From: Whitmania pigra
Lineage: Eukaryota > Annelida > Clitellata > Hirudinida > Haemopidae
Length of the DNA: 64,000 nucleotides
Direction of reading: 5' to 3'
NCBI GenBank assembly: GCA_021613335.1
Contig: JAJTWR010000479.1
Coordinates: 62,001-126,000 of the forward strand
Below the pieces are notes generated by a model, which was not told the origin of the DNA, ran no database searches, and saw only the letters and a program-made list of their open reading frames with translations. Below are positions 9,255 to 16,837 of this stretch, piece after piece; within the stretch, counting starts at the first letter, position 1; each line of letters opens with the position of its first letter. Made by a program: the position numbers and the translations under genes.

Positions 9255-9980
9255 ATGAAAACAAACAAACTTTTACTAGTAACTTTATTTTTTGCAATCG
9301 CATTAAATGCTTGTAAAAAAGACAAGCATCCCGTTAATCAAACAACCGTTCCTCCAGATATTTCGGGTTTAGAAATAGGCATCCAAAATAATAAAATGGC
9401 CTATCCGGGTAATGATTTACACCTTCAAGCCGTTATTAAAGCGTCCGAAGGTATTGACAACATAAGGTTGGAAATTAGCCCCCTAAACGGTAACGGCTGG
9501 AAATTTACCAATTCTTATGTCGAGGGTTTTGCAGGGACTAAAAATGCCGATTTCCATAAACATATTAAGGTACCGGCCGATGCCGCTGTGGGCAACTATA
9601 AAGTAGTATTAACGGTGACAGATAAGGTCGGCAAAACCGCCAAAGTAGAATCCGAATTAAAAATAGTAGTTGATACAACTTTACCATCCGTTACCGGTTT
9701 AATGGTAGAGTATGAAAAAGAGGATAACGAAATTCATTTAGAAGCAAACATTGCAGCGCCTAATAAAATTGCTAAAATAGGGGTAAAAATAAAACAGGGC
9801 GATGTTAATATAAAAGAGGTTGAATATACCGATCCGGATATGGTAGGTACAACTTCTTACAAATTACACAAACATATAAGCCTTGTCGGTATTGCTGCAG
9901 GGCATTATCATGTTTACCTGAAAGTGATCGACCAAAACGGAAAATTTATTGAAGTAGAAAATCATTTCGATAAAAAATAA
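9255..9980 (+). CDS. DUF4625 lipoprotein, two tandem domains
   Basis: 241 residues with a lipoprotein signal (lipobox ALNAC, Cys about residue 20, then KKDK). Two similar domains follow: roughly 35-135 and 140-240, each ending in a strand pair with a His-x-His motif (FHKHIKVP and KLHKHISL) and a GNYKVVLTVTDKVGK / GHYHVYLKVIDQNGK strand. This is the DUF4625 pattern, an Ig-like fold family of unknown function often next to TonB receptors. It starts 37 bp after the receptor stop and is probably in its operon. The repeated His residues suggest surface metal capture (inference). Confidence 0.8.
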   Translation: MKTNKLLLVTLFFAIALNACKKDKHPVNQTTVPPDISGLEIGIQNNKMAYPGNDLHLQAVIKASEGIDNIRLEISPLNGNGWKFTNSYVEGFAGTKNADFHKHIKVPADAAVGNYKVVLTVTDKVGKTAKVESELKIVVDTTLPSVTGLMVEYEKEDNEIHLEANIAAPNKIAKIGVKIKQGDVNIKEVEYTDPDMVGTTSYKLHKHISLVGIAAGHYHVYLKVIDQNGKFIEVENHFDKK

Positions 9981-9989
9981 TATGGCGAA

Positions 9990-10024
9990 AAGAGGGTGTT
10001 TGAGATCTTTAAAAACACCCTCTT
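9990..10024 (+). terminator. Terminator hairpin between the two DUF4625 genes
   Basis: A perfect 12-bp stem AAGAGGGTGTTT (9990-10001) with AAACACCCTCTT (10013-10024) and an 11-nt loop. The following bases are A-rich, not T-rich. It may stop or trim the transcript and so separate expression of the second DUF4625 gene from the receptor. Confidence 0.6.
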
Positions 10025-10093
10025 AAAATATCAATGACGAAATGATTTCATTTTAATCAACGGCCTTAAATATAAATTATCATAAAAAACAGA

Positions 10094-10600
10094 ATGAAAA
10101 AGATAAAACCTCTACTCTATGCCGCCTGTGCAACGTTCATATTGGTAAGCGGTTGCAAAAAAGACAAAAAAAAAGAAATAGATGAAACCCCTCCTGTTAT
10201 AGATATCAGTACGGATAATGCTTTCCCTAAGCAGTGCAGCGTAATAAAATTAGGTGAAAAATTTGTTTTTAGAGCCGATTTATCCGATAATACCGAATTA
10301 GGTTCGGTAAGCGTGGATATTCATCATAATTTTGACCAACACAACCATAGTACCGAAGTGAGCGTTTGTAATGCGGAAGCTAAAAAAACACCGGTAAATC
10401 CCTTTTTGTTTATCAAAGATTTTCCAATTCCTCCGGGGCAGAAAAAATACCAGATAGCACAAGAAATACAAGTGCCTGCCGATATTGACCCGGGCGATTA
10501 CCATTTTCTTATCAGACTAACCGATAAATCCGGATGGCAAACCATTAAAGGCCTGAGTATTAAAATAAGGCAAAACGCCGCAAAAGAAAATTCAAAATAA
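10094..10600 (+). CDS. DUF4625 lipoprotein, single domain
   Basis: 168 residues with lipobox LVSGC (Cys about 21) followed by a Lys/Asp-rich linker (KKDKKKEIDETPPVI). One DUF4625 domain: DLSDNTELGSVSVDIHHNFDQHNHS, QEIQVPADIDPGDYHFLIRLTDKSGW. The loop HHNFDQHNH is strongly His-rich and is a candidate metal site. It is a paralogue of the preceding gene, separated from it by a strong hairpin, and ends 34 bp from the convergent tRNA-Ala gene. Confidence 0.8.
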   Translation: MKKIKPLLYAACATFILVSGCKKDKKKEIDETPPVIDISTDNAFPKQCSVIKLGEKFVFRADLSDNTELGSVSVDIHHNFDQHNHSTEVSVCNAEAKKTPVNPFLFIKDFPIPPGQKKYQIAQEIQVPADIDPGDYHFLIRLTDKSGWQTIKGLSIKIRQNAAKENSK

Positions 10601-10634
10601 AAAGGGCTTCTAACGAAAGTTAAAAACCCTCTTT

Positions 10635-10711
10635 TGGTGGAGATTACCGGATTCGAACCGGTCGCCTCTTGCCTGCCAGGCAAGCGCTCTAGCCAAATGA
10701 GCTAAACCCCC
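10635..10711 (-). tRNA. tRNA-Ala (anticodon GGC)
   Basis: Read on the minus strand from 10711: acceptor GGGGGTT, D-arm GCTC...GAGC, anticodon stem CTTGC/GCAAG enclosing loop CTGGCAG (anticodon GGC), T-arm ACCGG/CCGGT with TTCGAAT loop, acceptor AATCTCC, A73 and encoded CCA. The G3:U70 pair, the alanine identity element, is present. Length 77 nt including CCA. Confidence 0.95.
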
Positions 10712-11234
10712 TTTTATCAGGGCAAAAGTAATTATTTTAAGAAATTATACATTACATTTGTTAAAATAATTTTTCTGAAAAATACGTCTCATTTGTGGAG
10801 CTTTAACAAGGGGGCTGGCTTAGAAAGCGCATGGTTGCTGTAACTCTTTTTTAGAAAGCAAAACCGCAAATAAGGTTATAGTTTAAAAACAGATAGCAGG
10901 GTGTAAAGGTTGTCTGTAAGAAACCTGCTTAGCCGGTCTTTAAGTTGTTAAAATACAGGATTTAAATTTGTAACGCACAATTTTACCGAATTATATTTCG
11001 GACGGTTATGTGGCTTTGTTTCCAGCAGATGTTTCAGCATAAGAGCCCAAAAACCATCGGCGCTTAGTTTTTTATCTTTGTAAAACAACCGGGTAAACCG
11101 ATCAAAATTGAGGCCCCGTTTCTTTTATCTTTTATTAATGCTTTTAACTAATCTTTGGTTATTAAACTTACCTGACCGAGGTTCCCTTCAGGTTTTTTTA
11201 GTTGACACTGTTTTGTAAAGCCTTATATTTTCAT
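10712..11234. other. 523-bp gene-poor interval
   Basis: No credible gene is visible. A minus-strand stretch around 10990-11110 keeps about 35 open codons (containing DRFTRLFYKDKKLSADGF) that I cannot assign; it may be a fragment of a lost gene. AT-rich, no strong hairpin noted. Confidence 0.4.
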
Positions 11235-13196
11235 TTATTTTCCGGCTCTTTTTTGCAGTTCATCAACAGGCATGGTCATCATTCTGCCGACAGGTTCTTT
11301 GTCTCGGTAAGTAATTACCCTAAGCAGTTTGGCATCAATTGGCACTGTCAAAGGCCATTCATATTTCGGATAAAAACAATCGGGAAAAGAATTATCAAAA
11401 CTATAATGGATGCTTAAACCCTCTATCTCGGTAGTTAAGGTTACCAAAAGATCTTTATCAGGCGTGCGGCGCACTTTAAAAACGGGGTCGTAAACGCTTG
11501 GGGCATATTTTGTTTCAGAAAAATTAAGCCGTTTAAAATGTTGTTCTGTACGGGCAAAAAAATCAGGCCAATTTTTTTTCTCTTTTGGGCTCCACATACA
11601 TTCTGCTAAGGCAAATCCGCGGGGCCAAAGCATGTATTCTACTTGGCGCATGTTGTAAATTTGTTCAGTCCATAAGTTGCCCTGCCCGCCTAAAATCAAA
11701 TTGGAGTCTACCTCCGCAGGTATGGGGTCAAACTCGTAACATTTGCTCAACCGTAACGAAGCATATACTTTTGGTTCGGTAATTGCGTCTGCTTGCATGT
11801 AATCTAAATAGCAATACTCTCTGGGAGTCATTACTACCCGACGTTTTTGATTAGCTGCGGTAATTCCATTTTGCATACTGCGCCAGCTCATCACCTCTAT
11901 AGAGGGAGGGGCGTCTCCGTCTAATACTTCATCCCAAGCGATAATTTTTTTCCCTTTTAGGGCGATAATTTGTTCTAAACGTTTTTCGAAATAGGCTTGC
12001 ACCTGCGGCATGGTTGTTAAATTTTCACGCTTCATTAAATTTTGTATCTGAGGGTTCTTTTCCCAAAAATTGTGAGAGGCTTCATCGCCGCCAACATGGA
12101 TGTAAGGAAAAGGAAAAAGGTTGGCTATTTCGGTAAAAACGGAGTCTAAAAAGGCGTAAACTTTTTCATTTGCAGGACATAAAGTGTTGTCAACAAGAGC
12201 TATAGGAGGAGCGCCTCGGCTCCAGTCCATTATTTTCTCGCCGCTGCGAACTTTATAATTTACCGCTTCGGGCGTGCATGACAATTCCGGATAGGAGGCA
12301 ATAGCCGCTAAACTATGCCCCGGCACATCAACCTCAGGCAAAATGTCTACAAATCGGGCTTGAGCATAGGCTATTACTTCTTTAATTTCATCTTGTGTAT
12401 AAAAGCCGCCGTAATTACGCGGTTCTTCGGGTTTTGGAGGAATAAAATCGCCGAAAACACCCACGCGTTTTACGTTCCATGCGCCCACTTGGGCGAGTTT
12501 AGGGAAAGCTTTAATTTCTATTCGCCAGCCTTCATCGTCTGTTAAATGCCAATGCAAAACATTGTATTTATAGCGGGCCATGTTATCTATAAACTGCATT
12601 ACCTCTTGCTTGGTAAAAAAATGGCGAGCAACATCAAACATTAGTCCGCGCCATTTTACTCGCGGATAATCTATAATTTTTACGCACGGAATCACCCATT
12701 TTATGCCTTTAATTTCTTCTTTACTTTCAATTTCTTTTGGAAACAACTGCACAAGAGTTTGCAGGCCGTAAAATAAACCTTTAGACTTATTTGCCCTAAC
12801 AGTAATAAGTTTAGGATTTACCAAAAGCTCATAGCCTTCATCTCCTGTAATTTGATTGGGAGTTTGGTTTAAAATAAGCCTAATAACTACATTTGGATTA
12901 GCCCCATGTACTGTTTTGGCAAAATATCCGGTTGGGCCTGTCAGTTTTTTTTCTAAGAAGGCAATGGTTTGATTCAGTTCATCCGATTTAGGGGCCTGAA
13001 TGGTGATGTTGCTTGGTAAAACAAAATGCCCCGGTTGTTTAATTAAAGAAACAGGCGTGGGGATAATGGCTATTTCGGCGCTTGAAATTACGTTTTTACC
13101 CGCAAATGTATCGGTATTATCCTCTGTTTGTTGTCCTTGTGTAAATAAAGATGTTAATAATGTTAATAAAAAAACCGCAAATATTTTTTTTTTCAT
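11235..13196 (-). CDS. Beta-N-acetylhexosaminidase, glycoside hydrolase family 20
   Basis: 653 residues with a signal peptide (cleaved after TQGQ, about residue 21). The GH20b-like N-domain (about 45-165, IIPTPVSLIKQPGHFVL) is followed by the GH20 TIM barrel (about 175-540): YPRVKWRGLMFDVARHF, HWHLTDDEGWRIEI, PEVDVPGH and HVGGDEASHNFW with catalytic Asp371-Glu372. A small C-terminal domain (about 575-640) resembles the chitobiase C-terminal domain. Releases terminal GlcNAc/GalNAc from chitin fragments, glycans or peptidoglycan in the periplasm or outside. Monocistronic; followed upstream by PBP4 on the same strand after a 166-bp gap. Confidence 0.93.
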   Translation of the reverse strand: MKKKIFAVFLLTLLTSLFTQGQQTEDNTDTFAGKNVISSAEIAIIPTPVSLIKQPGHFVLPSNITIQAPKSDELNQTIAFLEKKLTGPTGYFAKTVHGANPNVVIRLILNQTPNQITGDEGYELLVNPKLITVRANKSKGLFYGLQTLVQLFPKEIESKEEIKGIKWVIPCVKIIDYPRVKWRGLMFDVARHFFTKQEVMQFIDNMARYKYNVLHWHLTDDEGWRIEIKAFPKLAQVGAWNVKRVGVFGDFIPPKPEEPRNYGGFYTQDEIKEVIAYAQARFVDILPEVDVPGHSLAAIASYPELSCTPEAVNYKVRSGEKIMDWSRGAPPIALVDNTLCPANEKVYAFLDSVFTEIANLFPFPYIHVGGDEASHNFWEKNPQIQNLMKRENLTTMPQVQAYFEKRLEQIIALKGKKIIAWDEVLDGDAPPSIEVMSWRSMQNGITAANQKRRVVMTPREYCYLDYMQADAITEPKVYASLRLSKCYEFDPIPAEVDSNLILGGQGNLWTEQIYNMRQVEYMLWPRGFALAECMWSPKEKKNWPDFFARTEQHFKRLNFSETKYAPSVYDPVFKVRRTPDKDLLVTLTTEIEGLSIHYSFDNSFPDCFYPKYEWPLTVPIDAKLLRVITYRDKEPVGRMMTMPVDELQKRAGK

Positions 13197-13362
13197 AGAT
13201 GTTTAAAAGGTTTATACTTTTCAGCGATTTTTATTGAAATAAAAAAACAATAGTTACAGCCTAAAAAAAAGTTTAATTGTAACAAAAAAACCGCAAATAA
13301 GAGGTTTATTACCCTGCCGGTTAAAGAGGCTTTAATAAGCGGGATTATTTTTTGCGCATTCA

Positions 13363-14772
13363 TTATTTTAAGACGTTTAAAACGGCAAAAAGTTTTTTAG
13401 AAATATTTTTACCGTTGTAATTGTTGATATTTATAACGACAATATATTTATTTCCTTTAACGTCTGTATAGTATCCGGCGTAAGCCGATACATTGTTTAT
13501 AAAACCGCTTTTAAGTTGCATGCCATTATTATCGGGGAAGGAATTTAGATAGGCGTCAAACCAAGGTTCTTTTTGGGCTTGAAAAAGAATTTGAGCCATA
13601 GCTAAAACGCTTACCCTTGTAGCGGGAGACAGGCCGCTGCCGTCAATTATATTTAAGGCATTTTTATCAATGCCTTTACTTGCCCAATAATCAATCATAA
13701 CATTAGCGCCGTTTTTGGTACTTGGCGCTTTGCCGGTTTTCCAAGCTAAGGTTTTTAATAATTGCTCGCCGTAAAGGTTTATGCTTTTTTTGTTAAACCA
13801 ATAAACGATATCGCTAAGCGGCGGCGAGAAAATAGCGGTTAATTTTTGAACGTTTTGCGGAATGCTTTTTTGACTTATCGCTAATCTTCTTGCGGTGGTG
13901 GCGCCTAAGCCGCATTTTACGCCTAAACTGTTTAGGGTATCAGCTAGTCTGAAAGCTGCATCATAGGCCGGATCAGGCAGGGCAGCCGAAATTCCGCTTT
14001 TTTTGAGGCCTGTTTCCCAAGCGCCGCGTAAATAGGCAAGGTTACTATATGGAGGTAAAAAAACATATGCGTTGTCGCCTGTGCCGTTCTCGCCTGCGCT
14101 TAACTCGTTTATAATTTGTAGATAAGGCATATGCGGAACCGTTTTTAATATTTTTACGACACCGCTTGCGCTTAAGTCGGCTTTTAAGTGGATATCAAAC
14201 TGATTTTCACGCCAAGTTAAGGCCGAAGTTCCGCTTCCGTAATAATTGCCTATATCTTGCCAAATCCAGCCGTCAGGGGTGGTTTGGGTGCCAAATAAAC
14301 CATCATTGCCAATAATATTACCTTTAATTTTTTTAATGCCGGCGGTTTTAATGGCGGTAACAAACTTGTTTAAAACAAGCGTTTCTTTGGTTTGTTCGTA
14401 TCTCCACGAAGCTAATGTTGGGTCGCCGCTGCCAACAATAATAATATCACCTTGTAAAATGCCGTCAGAGCGGATTTTACCGCTATAACAAAGTGAAGTT
14501 TCGTATTTAAAATTAGCGCCCAGCAAACTGAAAGCCGTTGCCGAAGTAATAATTTTAAGGGTTGACGCTGTTGCTAAGCCTATGTTTTCGTTTTTCCCAA
14601 ATATAATTTTGCCTGTTTGGGCGTCTAATACGCAAAGCGATGTAATGGCGTATTGAGCCTGACTGTCATTTACCAGACGTTGATAAGCAAGCTCAAGTTT
14701 GCTTTGTAAATCTTGCGCCGACGTAGAAAAGGTAATTAGCGACAATAAAAAACAGATTTTTAAAAATTTCAT
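13363..14772 (-). CDS. dacB: D-alanyl-D-alanine carboxypeptidase/endopeptidase (PBP4 family)
   Basis: 469 residues with signal peptide (ending STSAQ, about residue 20). Peptidase S13/PBP4 motifs are complete: Ser70-Thr-Leu-Lys73 (nucleophile), Ser330-Ile-Asn332 in KKSINLYGEQLLK, and Lys421-Ser-Gly423 in MQLKSGF. The large insert between the first and second motif (about 95-320), containing GDIIIVGSGDPTL and GNIIGNDGLF, is characteristic of class C PBP4. It trims or opens peptidoglycan cross-links in the periplasm. Length is usual for the family. No operon partner. Confidence 0.93.
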   Translation of the reverse strand: MKFLKICFLLSLITFSTSAQDLQSKLELAYQRLVNDSQAQYAITSLCVLDAQTGKIIFGKNENIGLATASTLKIITSATAFSLLGANFKYETSLCYSGKIRSDGILQGDIIIVGSGDPTLASWRYEQTKETLVLNKFVTAIKTAGIKKIKGNIIGNDGLFGTQTTPDGWIWQDIGNYYGSGTSALTWRENQFDIHLKADLSASGVVKILKTVPHMPYLQIINELSAGENGTGDNAYVFLPPYSNLAYLRGAWETGLKKSGISAALPDPAYDAAFRLADTLNSLGVKCGLGATTARRLAISQKSIPQNVQKLTAIFSPPLSDIVYWFNKKSINLYGEQLLKTLAWKTGKAPSTKNGANVMIDYWASKGIDKNALNIIDGSGLSPATRVSVLAMAQILFQAQKEPWFDAYLNSFPDNNGMQLKSGFINNVSAYAGYYTDVKGNKYIVVININNYNGKNISKKLFAVLNVLK

Positions 14773-14880
14773 CTACATAAAAATTGATAAAGTTGTTTTA
14801 AACTTGAGTCGGAGATATGAAACGGGTTAAAAATACTTGTTAGAGAGCAGAAAAACGGAATAATTTTTTTAAAAATTACA

Positions 14881-15417
14881 AGATCCTTGCAAGGGGCCGT
14901 TTTTCAACTGCAGACAATTGTTTTTCTTAAAACTCAGTGAGCATTTTAGAATTTCAGGCAGAACGTTTGCAATATTTATTTTGAATTTAAAGATTTTCCG
15001 GGAAAATCCTCATTATTTTGCCGATTGAATAACTAAATTCGAATTTCTTTTTAAGTTATAGGCAACGGCTTCCAAAACGTTGCCCGTTGGCTGGCATGCT
15101 CTTCCAATTTAACCTCTGAAAGCCCATTGACTGCCAACGGCATTTTGAACAGAAGCAATCCGCTATAGAGCCTTCTCTCTAGTGCTGAATGGCCTTTGGG
15201 GCAGTATTTTTTAATTGTTTTTTCAACTTTATTCCAGTCAATAAGGGCGTTGATGCTTTGGTAGAACATTGCTTTTTGCATCCTGCGTTCTACATCGTAA
15301 AAAAGATATGGTTGTATTATAATTTTTATACCGTTTCATGTTTCTAACATAAAAGTAATTTACTGATTATAAAATACTTAAAACTTTGTTCCTAATTATT
15401 GCCGCTGCAAAGGGTTC
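14881..15417 (-). mobile_element. Internally deleted IS5-type element remnant
   Basis: The left end (AGATCCTTGCAAGG...) and the right end (...GCTGCAAAGGGTTC) form degenerate inverted repeats of the GAGACCTTTGCA type. The left 130 bp aligns with 47315-47440 (a shared 24-bp identical block beginning AACGTTTGCAATATT), and the right 150 bp aligns with 5267-5443. Between them only a transposase N-terminal fragment survives. At about 540 bp it is roughly half the size of a complete IS5-type element, so most of the transposase is deleted. Confidence 0.6.
15051..15281 (-). pseudogene. IS5-type transposase N-terminal fragment
   Basis: 76 residues matching the IS5-type N-terminal region: INALIDWNKVEKTIKKYCPKG followed by YSGLLLFKMPLAVNGLSEVKLEEHASQRATF, compared with the usual LLLFKMLLLQxWYxLSDxxVEExxxDRxSF. 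All catalytic DDE residues are absent. Lies inside the IS remnant 14881-15417. Confidence 0.7.
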
Positions 15418-15531
15418 AACCCTTGTCTTGCGTTAATTTAAAAGGCAAAGAGAGCGAAACTTAGAAATATCATTAGGAATTACGCCTAATTTTTAAAAAA
15501 AATCGGCGGCCAGACGGCCTGCAAATTCCCG

Positions 15532-16722
15532 TTATTTAATAACTCCTAACTCTTTGCCTACTTTGGTAAAGGCCGCAATGGCCTTGTCTAAATGATAAAG
15601 TTCATGACTTGCAGAAAGCTGAACCCGAATACGCGCTTTACCTTGTGGAACAACGGGATAGAAAAATCCAATCACGTAAATGCCTTCTGTCAACATTTTA
15701 GCGGCAAATTGTTGAGCTATTTTAGCATCGTACAACATAACCGGAACAATTGGATGAAAACCCTGCTTGATATCAAAACCTGCAATAGTCATTTTTTGGC
15801 GGAAATATTTGGTGTTATGTTCCAGTTTGTCTTTCAGCGCAGTGGTTTGGCTTAACATATTTAAAACCGTAATGGAAGCTCCTGCAATACAAGGAGCCAG
15901 AGTATTGGAAAATAAATAAGGGCGAGAACGCTGCCGTAACATTTCAATAATTTCTTTACGGCCGGAAGTAAAACCTCCTGAGGCGCCTCCCAAAGCTTTT
16001 CCTAAAGTGCCTGTTATAATATCTATGCGATCCATTACCCCAAAATGCTCGTGGGAGCCTCTACCCGTTTTGCCAATAAAACCTGTACAGTGCGATTCGT
16101 CTATCATAACCAGCGCTTCATATTTATCTGCCAAATCGCAAATCTGATCTAAAGGCGCCACCGCTCCATCCATAGAAAAAGAACCATCGGTTACAATAAT
16201 ACGATGTCTGCATTCTTTTGCCGCAATAAGTTGATGCTCCAAATCAGCCATGTCGCAATTCTTGTAGCGAAAACGTTGTGCTTTACATAAACGCACCCCG
16301 TCGATAATGGAAGCGTGGTTTAACTCATCAGAAATAATGGCATCTTCAGCGCCAAATAAAGGTTCGAAAACCCCGCCGTTCGCATCAAATGCGGCTGCGT
16401 ATAAAATGGTGTCCTCTGTTCCCAAAAACGCGGATATTTTAGATTCTAACGCTTTGTGTATATCCTGAGTACCGCAAATAAACCTTACCGACGACATGCC
16501 GTAACCATGTTCGTCAATTGTTTTTTTGGCCGCTTCTATAACCTTTGGGTGAGAAGACAAGCCTAAATAATTATTTGCGCAAAAATTAATTACTTCTTCG
16601 CCGGTGTCCACCTTAATATCAGCCCCTTGCCGAGAAGTAATAACCCTTTCTTTTTTATATAATCCGGCATTTTCAATTTCCTGAAGTTCTTTTTGGAGAA
16701 CAGGTTGTAGAGTTTTATACAT
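15532..16722 (-). CDS. kbl: Glycine C-acetyltransferase (2-amino-3-ketobutyrate CoA ligase)
   Basis: 396 residues, a PLP-dependent alpha-oxoamine synthase that cleaves 2-amino-3-ketobutyrate with CoA to glycine and acetyl-CoA in the cytoplasm. Key features are the N-terminal [15 protein letters not shown], the PLP-ring motif [21 protein letters not shown], and Lys242 in [14 protein letters not shown] forming the Schiff base. Length equals that of E. coli Kbl. The threonine dehydrogenase that makes its substrate is in this window at 25618-26568, also minus strand but not adjacent. ATG 16722 is preceded by a TAnnTTTG element. Confidence 0.95.
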   Translation of the reverse strand: MYKTLQPVLQKELQEIENAGLYKKERVITSRQGADIKVDTGEEVINFCANNYLGLSSHPKVIEAAKKTIDEHGYGMSSVRFICGTQDIHKALESKISAFLGTEDTILYAAAFDANGGVFEPLFGAEDAIISDELNHASIIDGVRLCKAQRFRYKNCDMADLEHQLIAAKECRHRIIVTDGSFSMDGAVAPLDQICDLADKYEALVMIDESHCTGFIGKTGRGSHEHFGVMDRIDIITGTLGKALGGASGGFTSGRKEIIEMLRQRSRPYLFSNTLAPCIAGASITVLNMLSQTTALKDKLEHNTKYFRQKMTIAGFDIKQGFHPIVPVMLYDAKIAQQFAAKMLTEGIYVIGFFYPVVPQGKARIRVQLSASHELYHLDKAIAAFTKVGKELGVIK

Positions 16723-16757
16723 GATTTTGGTATGGTCTGTTTATTTCTTGTATCTGA

Positions 16758-16765
16758 CAAAGATA
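16758..16765 (-). promoter_or_regulatory. Promoter -7 element of kbl
   Basis: Reads TATCTTTG on the minus strand, matching TAnnTTTG, 36 bp before the kbl ATG. No clear -33 TTTG is seen. Confidence 0.45.
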
Positions 16766-16837
16766 AGGTTTAAAAATTAACTCTTTTATTGATGTTAATT
16801 GATAAATATATAGCATATTTATGATATAAAACCTTTC

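Noticed and set aside
10498..10683. 61-codon minus-strand ORF
   Set aside because: It runs across the 3' half of tRNA-Ala and the end of the DUF4625 gene; it contains translated tRNA sequence and has no protein features.
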